Source: Mytilus trossulus (taxonomy: Eukaryota > Mollusca > Bivalvia > Mytilida > Mytilidae). Taken from it: a stretch of 64,000 bases of DNA. Below are positions 47,735 to 59,881 of this stretch, in pieces. Below the pieces are notes generated by a model, which saw only the letters and a list, made by a program, of their open reading frames with translations, searched no databases and was not told where the DNA came from. Each line of letters begins with the position of its first letter. The stretch's first letter is position 1. Location: the NCBI RefSeq assembly GCF_036588685.1, contig NC_086382.1:3447001-3511000 (forward strand). The letters run 5' to 3'. The position numbers were made by a program, and so were the translations under genes.

Positions 47735-48010
47735 AAATTGAGAATGGAAATGTGGAATGTGTAAAAGAGACAGTAACATGTCAAAAATGCAGAAAGCAGT
47801 CAAAGGCCACTAATGGGTCTTCAACAAAGCGAGAAAATTCCTCGCCCAGAGGCGGGCTTCAGATGGCTCTTAACAAAATGTGTACCAGTTCAAACTCCAA
47901 ATCATAAAAATTAACTTACATTAAAAACATACAAGACTAACAAAAAGCAGAGACTCCTGACTTTACGATAAGGTGATCATACCAAGAGACACACCCAATA
48001 TGCAAAGGTC
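47735..48010 (+). repeat. R3 repeat copy
   Basis: TTGAGAATGGAAATGTGGAA, GGCCACTAATGGGTCTTCAA and a CCCAGAGGCGGGCTTCAG segment, ending in ACAAGACTAACAAA then CTCCTGAC. Confidence 0.7.
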
Positions 48011-48247
48011 AAGAGTCAAAAATTCATAGTCATGCTAGTCAAATTGTTATTGTTATTATTTGTTCTTTCATAGTTTCATAAGTTAGAGTATCTATACTAA
48101 TAAAATAAAGACCTCATTTGGTGTGTCGCTTCTCTTCCTTCTACAATAAATTTATCAGCATGCCTCTGTGTTCTTTATAGGTATAGTCGCATTTGTCATC
48201 TATTCTTATTCAGTTTGGGTAATTTTGGGAGGAAAACGAAAATAAAG

Positions 48248-48713
48248 GTGTCAGACCACCAATTAAAAATCCCTATCTGTTCAAACAAATCTTGCAATTT
48301 TTACAGCTATCTAAATATTTTACCTTAAGTTTAACTTCAAGAAAACCAGGTATATCCTGAATTGTACATGTATCACCTTTCTACATGCCAATTTCCACCA
48401 ATGTTTAAAGTCTTATAATGAAATTTCTGATCTTGAAAACACAGGTACTACCAAAATAACTCCCGGTTTTCTGGAAATCTTAAATTGGTGTACTATGTAG
48501 CGCATATATCCTGAATTTTTAACGCAAACTCATAGACAAGTGAATTTTGACTCAAAATGGTCTAAATATATTTCCCTTTCACCAAAAGTTTCATTTCTGC
48601 AAATTCGTTGGTTAGTTTAAGTTAACAGTGACAGCAAAAGCACTATTTTGTGTCAGAGAAGGACTAGTCTAACATACGTTCTAAATTGGAGGGAGTAATT
48701 GGTGGTCTGACAC
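48248..48713. mobile_element. 466-bp MITE with 18-bp terminal inverted repeats
   Basis: GTGTCAGACCACCAATTA at the left is exactly mirrored by TAATTGGTGGTCTGACAC at the right. A short TAAA/TAA flank on both sides is a possible target duplication. No coding potential. Confidence 0.8.
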
Positions 48714-48714
48714 T

Positions 48715-49555
48715 AAAAGCGTCCGGATATTGTGTCCGTCATTATACCAACTTTTAAGTCATACAAGACTTCCGGTTTAATTTGCACACCTCTTAGCAGA
48801 TTTTTATGTCATTGTGTCCCAAGTTTTCAAGTACACTGTTTGAACCTTAAATATTTTTTTTATACTGATGAGTTTTGCAGTCACATTTGTAAGGCCACAC
48901 TTAAAAGACATTTAAGGTAGAGTCAGTGAAACAAACCCCCTGCCCCTATGCTTCCCCTTTATTATATGTTTATGATTGGATCATTAGTAGCAGTAGCCTT
49001 TCTATACATCATATTATTATAAGTCTAATTAGTTACTGAGTTAGGCTAAGGTTTAGTTTTAAAAAAGTTTTTTCTGAGATAAAGATACAAGTGTAAATGT
49101 GTCTCTCAAACACTGATTTTGGGGATGAGCAGGGTGCATTGATCACCCTCTCTAGTGGGGACAATTTGGTGGTCTATTAAGGGAATCACACAGACATGAC
49201 TGGAGCATAGGGGCTGGATTACAGATCAGACAAATAGCCAAAATGCAATAAATCGTCTGCAGTAGGGCCAGGGGAATACGTTTTTTAAATGGATGGAGAC
49301 GATTTAATATAGCTCATCTGTATGTTTTCATGTGTAACAAAAGAATAAACTTCAAATGCATATTTCGTTGCGTGTAACCCCCTCCCCTTTTTTATAATCG
49401 CCTATTGCCGTCTTTGTACAATGTCTAAAGCTAATTCAGTATTCAAAGTATTGATTTTCTCATTTTTGTATTGTCTCTGTTCTAGTGATATATGTACTAC
49501 ATTATTTAAGAACTTCTGATATTTTTTTGTTTTCCGCTATCTGCAAGTTCTGTGA
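48715..49555. other. Non-coding stretch, nothing recognised
   Basis: The frame 48732-48920 has no recognised feature. Confidence 0.4.
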
Positions 49556-49559
49556 GATA

Positions 49560-49989
49560 ATCGCGCCAATGACGTGATCTCGGATCGTTTGTTGAAAAAA
49601 ACCAAGAAGGTTTCACAGTTGCTCTCAGAAAAACCCGGACAATTGAAAACACTGAAGTGTTTGATTAAATACAGGTTAATTGTGGTTCATTATTGCTAAA
49701 AATGGTATAGTTTTCAAAATAAGAGGGCTAGTTATGAAAAAAAAACCTATTATAAATACAAAATAGCAGCTAATTGACAATTTCACATGTTTTATCACTC
49801 GATCTACATCGGAAAAAAAATGAACCGATTCACTCGAGAAACCAGGATAATAGTTGGACACTAAACCTACCATCCATGAGAATGTTTTATCTAAAGAGCG
49901 GAAATGCAAGACACCATGAGATACGTTATCGTTAGCTTTTCAAAAGCAGAATAGTTAAGATCCGAACGGACAAAGCATCAACTAATTCT
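49560..49989. repeat. 3' flank of gene copy D, paralogous to 13150-13588
   Basis: Shared blocks include AAACCCGGACAATTGAAAAC, ATCACTCGATCTACATCG and CCGATTCACTCGAGAAACC. Confidence 0.8.
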
Positions 49990-51045
49990 TTATTTGGATT
50001 TCGTAAAAACATGAGTTTGTTGCCAAAAACCTTTTCCTCTATAGAGTTGTTTCCAATTTGTAGTTAAATATGGATACCTTATTTTACCATATACTCTATG
50101 GGCATTAAAAACCAGTTCTTCATGATCGTGATTATACGGAATACCTATAGTCAGAGAGCCACCAGTCTTCGTTACACACCAAGCACGTGCTATTGCTATA
50201 ATATCTCCCCATGGATTTAATGCGTCACCATATCTACCTAATCCCGAATGTTCTATAGAACTATACGTAACAATAGCATCAAATGTTCCCAAAGTATCAT
50301 TTAAATAACGCATACGAAAATCAAACGGGACTATTGTTTTCACTTTTGGATGTTGCGAGATGATACTACCATATTCCAATGTTAATACTTCTCGTGCACC
50401 TGCTTCTAGGACGCATGCCTCAACCCAAGGGATTTCTGATCCAATTACCATTACTCTGCCGTTCTTAATATGTGGTGCGTGTTTTAGTCCATCTCTCAGA
50501 CTATTTGTGTTTGCAGTTCCGTAGGTACCAGATAACTTTCCTTGTTTTGCCATAGTTATCCAGTCTTCAATCAATTTCTCAGACCACACTGGTTTCATTG
50601 CTTTTTTACCCAAATATGGTGCACTATCAAAGTACCAATATCTAACTGGAATCCGGTTATTCATGGTAAATTCATTCACCATATTTTTCGGAATCGTTTT
50701 GGGTGTATGCAGTAATCCATGTGCACGGTCTATATATTCGTTCCTAAATATTTCCCCACAGTTTACTGAAGATGTTATGTGATCAAAAAAAGGTCCTGGT
50801 GAACCTTTTCTGGTTGTATTGCATAGTTGGCCACAGTCCAGACGGATGATATCAAAAGGGCTCAACGGTTTCTTAGGGTCCAGAATATATCTTATGGACG
50901 TATGCCGTTTGTTATTATACATATTTATGAGAAAAGTTGTTGAGTTGGCTATTGGCTGCTCAAAATATTTAGGGATGACAGTACATGAAATAACAATAAC
51001 AAATATCACAACACCAAATGGTTTCCTGTGCTTCATACCCAACAT
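49990..51045 (-). CDS. DUF268-like membrane protein, tandem copy D
   Basis: 351 residues, complete. Compared with copies A and B the core from about 190 to 330 is almost unchanged (VMVIGSEIPWVEA, TLEYGSIIS, SSIEHSGLGRYGDALNPWGD). Changes cluster at 135-183 (RYWYFDSAPYLGKKAMKPVW and the GKLSGTYGTANTNSLRD region) and at the C-terminus (LYRGKGFWQQTHVF). The membrane segment (10-29) and N34/N76/N249 sequons are retained. TTTTTAGGAAATG at the start keeps a possible splice acceptor. Its distal 5' block (51660-52172) is cut by the 1.5-kb TTAA-flanked element. Likely role: as for copy B, a luminal transferase of unknown substrate (inference). Confidence 0.88.
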   Translation of the reverse strand: MLGMKHRKPFGVVIFVIVISCTVIPKYFEQPIANSTTFLINMYNNKRHTSIRYILDPKKPLSPFDIIRLDCGQLCNTTRKGSPGPFFDHITSSVNCGEIFRNEYIDRAHGLLHTPKTIPKNMVNEFTMNNRIPVRYWYFDSAPYLGKKAMKPVWSEKLIEDWITMAKQGKLSGTYGTANTNSLRDGLKHAPHIKNGRVMVIGSEIPWVEACVLEAGAREVLTLEYGSIISQHPKVKTIVPFDFRMRYLNDTLGTFDAIVTYSSIEHSGLGRYGDALNPWGDIIAIARAWCVTKTGGSLTIGIPYNHDHEELVFNAHRVYGKIRYPYLTTNWKQLYRGKGFWQQTHVFTKSK

Positions 51046-51309
51046 TTCCTAAAAACACAATAAATATATTAGCAAACATTGTAGCCAGCAGCTTTTGTCA
51101 TTGTATTAAAAAATAGTTAGAAAGCATCTTTTCAAATTAGGTGTTAAAAATCTTTTCATTCCAATATTAAATCAGTGTACTGGTTTTTTTTGTGACACTG
51201 CCTGGTCTAAAAAAAATAGTGTATGTATCACGGAAGAGAGGCGAAATATACCCCTTCCCCCAAAAAAAAAATAATTTAAAAAAAAAATAATTAAATAATA
51301 AAAAATAAA

Positions 51310-51480
51310 TCATCAGTCGAAAATTAACTAACAACATAGTAAAAAAAGAAAATTAACAAAAGACAAACAACAGTATACAAAACACAACTTAGAAAACAAG
51401 ACTGAGCAAAACGGAACCAGCCAAAACCCGCAATCGATCTCAGGTCATCGTACGGGTAAGCAGTGCTCCACATGTAGCAT
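51310..51480 (-). repeat. R1 repeat in the 5' flank of copy D
   Basis: Same position relative to the gene as 14930-15090 and 41020-41175. Confidence 0.7.
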
Positions 51481-52176
51481 ACGTGATGTTCTTGAAAATA
51501 CAAAACCCGGTGACGAATGAAATTCGGTAGGTCACATTCTGAGAAAAATTGGAACATGATTGTGGTTATGAAGATCGGAACATATCCGTCATAACTCGAA
51601 AGTAGTATATTAGTATCACGATCATAGATCACTTCAAAACAGAACGTAGAAAAAAGCTAATCGCTAAATTAGTTCACCCAAACCCAAAATCCCCGATCTC
51701 TAATTTTGTCAAATGAACACATCATATTCATTTATTATACACATCAGTTAAGTTTGCAGATGATTTACTACTTAAAAGCTTAGTTGTCATTTTATGGACT
51801 TATTGAAGAAGTTATTCATTCATACTGATAATGTGAATATCAGTTGGAAAACAAAATGTAATAAAGTAGCAAAAGTAACATTTGGAAAAACACCACATAT
51901 ATTTTAATAGCATATTTACCTTGAATTCTTTTACTTCCAATAAAGTTTTGAAAACGTGTAAACCGATTTCTATAACAACCCACCCAAGGATATATAGCGA
52001 TTACGTATACATAATAACATCCAAATGTACTAACGTGGGACAACACATACTTCTAATATACTCTTGTATGCTATCATAAACAAGGATAACACTTGTAATA
52101 TTTGATATTAGACGTGTTAAAAAAGAGAATTGAAGACTGCGCTATTGTTTAATTTAAATACCGATACTTTATTTAA

Positions 52177-53722
52177 GGTAGCACTACAGTCTAACAATGA
52201 TTTTTTGATCATATTTTTTCTCTCACATAATTCTGAAGTAAGTATCATTCTGCACAATTTGTAAAAATCCCAAAGTCATTATCATATCACACCAGGGAGT
52301 AAATTGATAATGAATTTATGTAAATAAAAGCACATGGTAAATAATCTAAATATATAGGCATTTGGGAGGGGCTAATATGTCAATTATCTGTTGATACCAG
52401 TGTCCAGCTGTTAACCCCTGACCACAAGATAAATAATGTAGTCTTATCTCATTGTTTTAATCCAAAATTATTTATATAACATGGAAGTGAACAAACAAAA
52501 AGAAAGAAAAAAAAAACTAAAGGGAAAAAATCTAACAAAAAGGAAAAAAAGTACTATGGAAAAGAGTGGGGAAGTAGTTTTGAAAGCCTCTGACTGCCGG
52601 TATAAATTGCTTCATTTATTAAATACAGTTTTATGAATTTCAACTAATTTTCAGTTAATGTGTATTTTTTCAGTCCCATTAAATTTAATGTATTTTCAAG
52701 AAAAGGGTGGGTTGATCGTTTTATCAACATGTTTTTTTTATGCACACTTTTAATGTATTAGCAAATTTCAGACACAGTTTTACTTTTTTTTTTTTTTTGA
52801 AATTTAAATGAAAATTATTCTTTATATATAGAGAATAATGATGTTAAACATTGATTAATGGAGCTGGTCAATCATGTTTTTCTCTTATCTGAGACTGTCT
52901 GGAAAGAGGCGGAGCTTTGTCTATATTTAATTACTTCATCACAGATGTTGGTCAGATCTGTGACGTCAAACTCCCGCCAAATGCCAAGTTTTTGTTGGAC
53001 AGTTCACATATAATGCAAGATTTACAGGATTAGAGCATCAAAGACACAAAGTGTGTGGTTCTTTTGATATAGTAATGGTATCAAAACACTCCTGGAGTGT
53101 TCCCAGTGGAACGTCTGTATTTATATTGACTTTATTGGGGTTCTAAGGGGAAAATTCAGTTTTTATGTCATTTCTCAGAACAATTTTTCATGAAAATTGT
53201 AAGGAAAAAATGACAATAGAAACTTTATGGGTACCCCCTTTGTCTTGACTTTGATATATATGATTGAAGGGTGTATTTTCTACAATACCGTGTCCCAGTT
53301 TTTATATAATTTGTTTCTAAATGAATTTATGGGTTTCCAAAGATGAAAGGACTTAGGTGAAATGAGGTTTGGCACCCAGCAGTTAAATCAATATATCTTC
53401 TTACTGGAGGCATATATTAAAAATCTGAGCCACGGTTTTGGAGATTGTATATGGTTGATTACAGAGATGCAATCAAATTTTAACTATTATTTGACATGAA
53501 TGTGCCATTTTCATCCAAGTTGGAAGACCACTTTTTTGGCCATTAATGAGCTATATTTTGAGACTAATCAAACCAAAAATAAATTTATATTTAAATTAAG
53601 AAAGAGTCATATTTCAGCTTTAAAATGAGTTAAAGATTTTAAAAATCCATTGAGTAGTTTTGGAGAAATTGATCTTTAAATACTGTCGATTGGAGTCAGA
53701 AAATTCTGACTGTAGTGCTACC
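52177..53722. mobile_element. 1.55-kb non-autonomous element with TTAA target site
   Basis: The left end GGTAGCACTACAGTC is mirrored by the right end GACTGTAGTGCTACC. TTAA flanks both sides (52173-52176 and 53723-53726). Paralogous units continue directly from the left to the right flank, so it is an insertion. TTAA duplication is typical of piggyBac and Kolobok transposons. The interior is AT-rich with no transposase frame. Confidence 0.85.
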
Positions 53723-53727
53723 TTAAC

Positions 53728-56091
53728 TGTAGACTTTTTCAAATGCAAAAATATTGTTGAAAAGAGGATTAATCTTTGCAGTGTTTGATATTGAATTATT
53801 ACAGAAAATTTAAGGATTTTCTTATCCTAGGCATTATGTAGACGACACGCGCGTCTGGCGTATAAAATTATATTCCTGGTACTTTTGATAACTATATATA
53901 TTACCTTTGCCGTATTTGGCAGAACGTTTTGGAATTGTTGGATTTCAATACTGTTCATTTTTATACTTGTTTGGCTATATTGATCTGAGCGTGACTGATG
54001 AGCTAGAAACGTGTGTCTGGCGTATCAAATTATAAGCCTGGTATTCTTGAGAACCATTTATACAGAAAGCGAACAGTTTAAGTCTACTCCAAATGATAGG
54101 ATGTTTATGGGAAGACCATATATTTAATTTCTATACCTTATATTAAAATTGTTAAACAATTATTGGCTAATAAAATATCACGTGATATGAACTAATGATT
54201 GCAAATATAAATTGGTAGGTGTTGTTCTCGCTAAATTCACAGCATGATGATTTTGCAGAAGTGGTTTGTTTACAACCATAAAACTATTCAAGTTGTCATT
54301 TTTATAAATTTCGCCAAAAAATATCACATTAAAAATAATCACAATCAAATTATTTATAGTGTATTTTTTTAGAATAAAATCTTTACCGTGACATGCAGTA
54401 TAAGAACTTTTCCTTGTCATTCCGCCATTTTGGTTTTCTTTGAGGGGTCTGTTTTAAAAAGAAGCATTCGTTTCTTTCCTAGGAAAATTCATTCAACTAA
54501 TAAGGTGCAGTTTATTGCATCTTTATACGTAAAATTCACTATGAATTTTGTCACGATACGATAAAGACTTACATATGTTTGTTTTTAAAGTTATTATCAA
54601 TACGAACTTCAAGAAATATCTTTCAAACATGCTGTTAGTAATATTGTATACGTAATACAATGAAAATGATATTTGAGGTATACAAATTGATCTTACCTTT
54701 CAACATTACACTATTGAAGATCCTCACGTTTTGTGTTAAAAGTTATGTACCATGTTTGGAAATGCTTTTCTTAGTTAAATGAAATATTCACATAATCAAT
54801 TTAATATGATATAATATAGATATAATTATGTTCGGTTGATTGCAATTCCAAAGTCACATTATGCATATTTTGTAGCATCTTGAAATACATGTATAACAAT
54901 ATATAGAAAATCACATGAAAATAGTCAAATACCGTTTTTGTCCATAAAAAAGAAGAAAAAATCAATTTAACTTGCAAATGTAGATATGTATTAGCTTTTT
55001 TACGGATGTGCTTGGTCTTCCTACTTAAAACTCTAAAAAGCGTTCCCTAAACTTGTAACTTTGAAAATCACCAATAAAATCACATTCTAAATAAACCCAA
55101 TTAAATAAACTATAACTAGTGATTGGACCATAGAATCTTTACCTTGATATTTTTATTAGGATTGTTCCTTGTTATTCCATCACTGTTGGTTTTCTTTGAG
55201 TATATTTTGTATAAAAATAATCGTTACCTTCCATCAATATTCATGCAACTAATACGATGCAGTTTATGTCATCTTTTTACTTTACACGTTTATACTTTTT
55301 TTGCCGCGAAATAACGAAAGGTCACATATGGTTTATAAGTAACGATCATCAATGCACAGCACCTTAGATATCATTCAAAGAATTGTTGTATAATCAATAC
55401 CATTTGTGGTAGATGAGTTAAACCAGTTCTTATGGAACACTTCCAGTCAAAATTATTGCCTAATTATTGAAAATTATTGTTAAGGAAACCACACTTTTAA
55501 GTTTTGTCAAAGTCGTGAAAATGATGGGTTTTTTGGTTAAATCTTCATGAAATATAAAATAAAGTTAAAAGAAAGATAACCATGACGAATGTACAAAGAA
55601 GACATTTAACATAAAAACCATTGGTAAAATTCAATGTGGTAGACTGTTTTAATTTAAATGGATTTTGTTTTAATTCATAGAAAATTAAACGCGTTTTCAT
55701 TGCAGACCATTGCATATGATTTTATTTTTCATTCTTTTAAATTCAATATTTTAGGCAAAATTCAAGCATGCTCAATAAATCGATACTGAAAGTTAAACTT
55801 GCGGTCAAATGGTCTTCCCGAGGTCCAATAGTTCGAAACTATTGACCGGTTCAATAGTTCAAGGCTTTTAATTTGATAAAAAAGTGAATTTATTGTTATT
55901 GTATACTTATTTCATATAGAAAATAATGACTAAGGTATAATAAAATGTAATATTGTTAATGTTCGAGATTGTATGAGTTCTAAATCAACAAAATATTTGA
56001 ATATTCGCTAAGACAGCATGAGATACATTATTGTTAGCTTTTCAAAAATAGGATACGAAAGATCCGAACGGACAAAGCATAAACCAAATTT
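53728..56091. repeat. Array intergenic block, paralogous to 42000-44630
   Basis: Two CGCGCGTCTGGCGTATAAAA / GTGTGTCTGGCGTATC repeats at 53840-53905 and 53950-54065, then collinear non-coding DNA. Confidence 0.75.
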
Positions 56092-57144
56092 TTATTTGGA
56101 TTTCGTGAAAATATGAATTTGTTGCCCACATTTTCCTCTGAAGAGTTGTTTCCAATTTGTAGTTAAATATGGATACCTTATTTTACCATATACTCTATGG
56201 GCATTGAAAACTAGTTCTTCATGGTCGTGATTATACGGAATACCTATAGTCAGAGAGCCACCAATCTTCGTTACACACCAAGCGCGTGCTATTGCTATAA
56301 TATCTCCCCATGGATTTAATGCGTCACCATATCTTCCTAATCCCGAATGTTCTATAGAACTATACGTAACAATAGCATCAAATGTTCCCAAAGTATCATT
56401 TAAATAACGCATACGAAATTCAAACGGAACTATAGTTTTCACCTTCGGATGTTGGGATATGATGCTACCATATTCCAATGTTAAAACTTCGCGTGCGCCT
56501 GCTTCTAAAACGCATGCCTCAACCCAAGGGATTTCTGATCCAATAACCATTACTCTGCCGTTTTTTATATGTGGTGCGTGTTTTAATCCATCTCTCAAAC
56601 CATTTGTGTCCGAAGGTCCGTAGGTACCGGTTAACTTTCCTTGTCTTGCCATATTTATCCAGTCTTCAATCAATTTCTCAGACCACACTGGTTTTTTTGC
56701 TTTTTTACCCAAATATAGTTCTGTATCCCAGTACCATGTTTTAACTGGAATCCGGTTATTCATGGTAAATTCATTCATCATATTTTTAGGAATTGTTTTG
56801 GGTGCATGTAGTAATCCATGTGTACGGTCTATATATTCGTTCCTGAATATTTTCCCACAGTTTATTGAAGTTGATATGTGATCAAAAAAAGGTCCGGGTG
56901 AACCTTTTCTGGTTGTATTGCATAGTTGGCCACAGTCTATACGAATTGCATCGAAAGGGTCTAACGGTTTCCTAGGGTCCGGAATATATCGTATGAAGGT
57001 ATTTCGTTTGTTATTATACATATTTATGAGAAAAGTTTTTGAATTTGCTATTGACTTCACAAAGTATTTAGGGATGACAGTACATGAAATTACAATAACA
57101 AATATCAACACACCAAACGTTTTCCTATGCTTCAAATACTCCAT
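56092..57144 (-). CDS. DUF268-like membrane protein, tandem copy E
   Basis: 350 residues, the most diverged intact copy. Starts MEYLKHRKTFGVLIFVIVIS. The membrane segment keeps the CTVIPKYFV end, and the N34 sequon is changed (NSKT). The 133-182 region differs most (VKTWYWDTELYLGKKAKKPVW; GKLTGTYGPSDTNGLRD), while the 190-330 core is nearly identical to the other copies, including VMVIGSE and SSIEHSGLGRYGD. One codon is missing near the C-terminus (FRGKCGQQIHIFTKSK). Its start is preceded by TTTTGTAGAAC, a plausible splice acceptor. AATAAA again overlaps the stop. Same inferred fold and unknown reaction as the other copies. Confidence 0.87.
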   Translation of the reverse strand: MEYLKHRKTFGVLIFVIVISCTVIPKYFVKSIANSKTFLINMYNNKRNTFIRYIPDPRKPLDPFDAIRIDCGQLCNTTRKGSPGPFFDHISTSINCGKIFRNEYIDRTHGLLHAPKTIPKNMMNEFTMNNRIPVKTWYWDTELYLGKKAKKPVWSEKLIEDWINMARQGKLTGTYGPSDTNGLRDGLKHAPHIKNGRVMVIGSEIPWVEACVLEAGAREVLTLEYGSIISQHPKVKTIVPFEFRMRYLNDTLGTFDAIVTYSSIEHSGLGRYGDALNPWGDIIAIARAWCVTKIGGSLTIGIPYNHDHEELVFNAHRVYGKIRYPYLTTNWKQLFRGKCGQQIHIFTKSK

Positions 57145-57362
57145 GTTCTACAAAAGACAATAAATGAATTAGCAAACATTGTAACCAGCAGCTATTTTGT
57201 CATTGTATCAGAAAATAATTAAAAGTATTTTTTCAAATTAAAATCTGTTAAATCTTTTTCAATCCAGTATGAAATCAATATACTGTTTTTATGGTTTTGT
57301 GACACTGTATGTTCCCAAAACAAAATAAAGTATATAGTAGCACTGAAGAGAGTAGATATATA

Positions 57363-57379
57363 CCCCCCCCCCCCCCCCC
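57363..57379. repeat. C17 tract in the 5' flank of copy E
   Basis: Counterpart of the C/A tracts upstream of the other copies, here followed by only a short A run. Confidence 0.9.
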
Positions 57380-57949
57380 AAACAGTAAACAAAACACAAC
57401 TTAGAACACATAAGACTGAGCAATACGGAACCATATAAAACCTGGATCGATCTCAGGTGCACCGTACTGGTAAGCAAAGCTCCACATGTAGCACCCGTGA
57501 TGTTGCTAATAAAAGTACAAACCCGGTGACGAATGAAAATTCGGTAGGTCACATTCGGAGAAAAATTGGAACATGATCGTGATTTTGAAGATCGGTACAC
57601 AGCCGTCTTCATTATTGAAATAGATATGTCATTAGGGTCAACTTACAAACTTTTGCCATGTGTTTATGGACTTTCCGAAGTGATATTCCTCTTAGTTCAG
57701 TATTTTTGTGATTTTACTTTTTACTCGTGATGACGTCCGTAAAATGTTTAAGGTATGATTGATTAACCACATTGAACTCTTGATTCAGTAGCATGCTTGA
57801 AAGCAGCAATTCTCTATGACGGAAATAATGGTATGGAAAGCAAGCAGTGGATTATCGTATTAACTGTGAGAGACTGAAACTCGAAAGTAGTCTATTAATA
57901 TCGATATCATAGGAAACTTCAAAATAAATCGTAGGAAAAAGCTTATCGC

Positions 57950-58410
57950 TAAATTAGTTCACCAAATCTCAAAATCCACGATCTCGTATTATGTTAAATG
58001 AACAAATCGTATTCGCGGATTTTATAAACACAAAACTAAGTTTGTAGATGATTTGCTTCTTAAAAGCTTTGTTGTCATGTTAAGGACCCATTGAATAAGT
58101 TATTCATTGATACTGACAATGTGAATATCAGTTGGAAAACAAAATATAAAAAATAAGCAAAAGTAACATTCGGATAAACACCCCTTGTATTTTAATAGCA
58201 TATTTACCTTGAATTCTTTTACTTCCAATAAATTTTTGACAACGTGCATTCATAATCCGATTTATATAACAACCCACCCAAGGATATATAGCGATTACGT
58301 TTACATAATAACATACAAATGTACTAACGTGACACCGCACATGATTATAGCCTACTCTCGTATGTATATGCTATGATAAACAAGGATTATCAACCAAACA
58401 ACAAACATTT
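57950..58410. repeat. Unit E distal 5' block
   Basis: Looser match to 35756-36459, beginning at an intact CTAAATTAGTTCACC. Confidence 0.75.
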
Positions 58411-58456
58411 TAGAAATAACACTACTGTAGTTTAACAGAAGCCACCGTAAATTGTC

Positions 58457-58534
58457 GATTTGACGGGCGCAAATGCGATATTACTGGCGACGCGTAGCGG
58501 AAACAGTAAAACAGACAATTGCGACTGTCAAATC
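58457..58534. mobile_element. Palindromic hairpin element, relative of 6206-6372
   Basis: GATTTGACGGGCGCAAAT ... TTACTGGCGACGCGTAGCGG ... CAGTAAAA ... ATTGCGACTGTCAAATC. The loop core is almost the same as at 6206-6372, while the stem sequence differs but is still paired. Confidence 0.7.
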
Positions 58535-59157
58535 AAAATCAAATCAAATTAAAACTCCGATTCTAATGCATTTCAAAATGTATTTCAAATAAAAATAATA
58601 CGTTAGAGTTTAAAAAAATGTATAAATTAGTAGAAACAAAAAAATTTAGCGAATCTTCATGAATGATTTTGGGACAAAGACGTTGTTGCTTATAAGCGTG
58701 CCGTCATACAAATAAAACATTACAAAAATGGAGGTTATTACTTTACCTCTACGCTTCAAATTCGGAAGCAATTACATTTAAATGCCAAATTCGAGGTAGG
58801 TGTTGTTTTATTTTCGATAATGTTGTAATAATTGAACATTTGTTGATCTAATCAATTCAAAATGGCGAGTCTCTCCTTAGTTACGTTTGGTCAACTGTGG
58901 ATTTGACGGTAACTTTTAGCCAATGAAATAGATTGTTACATAAAAATTGCATTTGAATTGATATTAGACGTGTTAACAAGGAGAACTGAACATGTTGAAG
59001 ACTGTGTTATTGTTAAATAAAAAAAACGATACTTTATTGATTTGTAGACTTTCTCAAATGCAAAAAATATCCTTGTGAAGAAAGGTTTATCTTTATGGTG
59101 TTTGATAATGAATAATAAGAAATATTAAGGATTTTCGTAACCTTGGCATATATATAA

Positions 59158-59275
59158 ATAAAGGCAACAGTAGTATACCGCTGTTCAAAACTCATAAATC
59201 CATGGACAAAAAACAAAATCGGGGCAACAAACCAAAACCGAGGGAAACGCATTAAATATAAGAGGAGAACAACGA
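59158..59275 (+). repeat. 'AAAGGCAACAGTAGTATACCG' repeat
   Basis: Shared with 46575-46690 and with the leaders at 11190 and 37307. The 128-codon minus frame 59034-59420 runs through it and is spurious. Confidence 0.7.
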
Positions 59276-59380
59276 CACAACACCGAAACGCAACAGCACA
59301 CAGAAACGGACCAAGCAACAGACAATACACCACAAGAATAACAAATATAACATCAAAACCAAATACATGAATATGGGATA

Positions 59381-59515
59381 GACAACTCTGTCTGTATGGG
59401 AGATATGGGCAGTTTTTCATAGATTTAATTATTTATACCTGACAGTACAGTTAATAAAAATGAGATATCACGTGTTGTGAACAAAAAGGTTTGATTTTTT
59501 TCACTAAAGTCAGAG
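59381..59515. repeat. 135-bp direct repeat, copy 1
   Basis: Appears identical base for base to 59882-60016. Confidence 0.95.
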
Positions 59516-59881
59516 TATAAACTCATCATAGATACCAGGACTAAATTTTGTATATACACAAGACGCGCGTTTCGTCTACAAAAGACTCATCCGTGACGCT
59601 AGATTCCAAAAAAAGTAAATATATAACCTTAGACATATTTGGCAAAACTTTTTGGAATATTGGGATCAAAATACTGTTCAACTTTATAAGTCATGTAAGT
59701 GTTTGGCTATTTTGATCTGAGCGTTTTAATGAGCAAGACGAAGCGCGCGTCAGACATATCAAATTATAAGCCTGGTACATTTAAGAACTATTGTTACAGA
59801 AAGCGAACAGTTAAAGTCTTCTCCAAATGTTTAGACGTTCATGGGCATTTTTCATAGATTTGATTATTAGGAGGAAAGGAC

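Noticed and set aside
59034..59420. 128-codon minus-strand open frame with hydrophobic stretches
   Set aside because: It reads through the common AGTAGTATACCGCTGTTC repeat and a duplicated 135-bp block, and no recognisable domain is seen.
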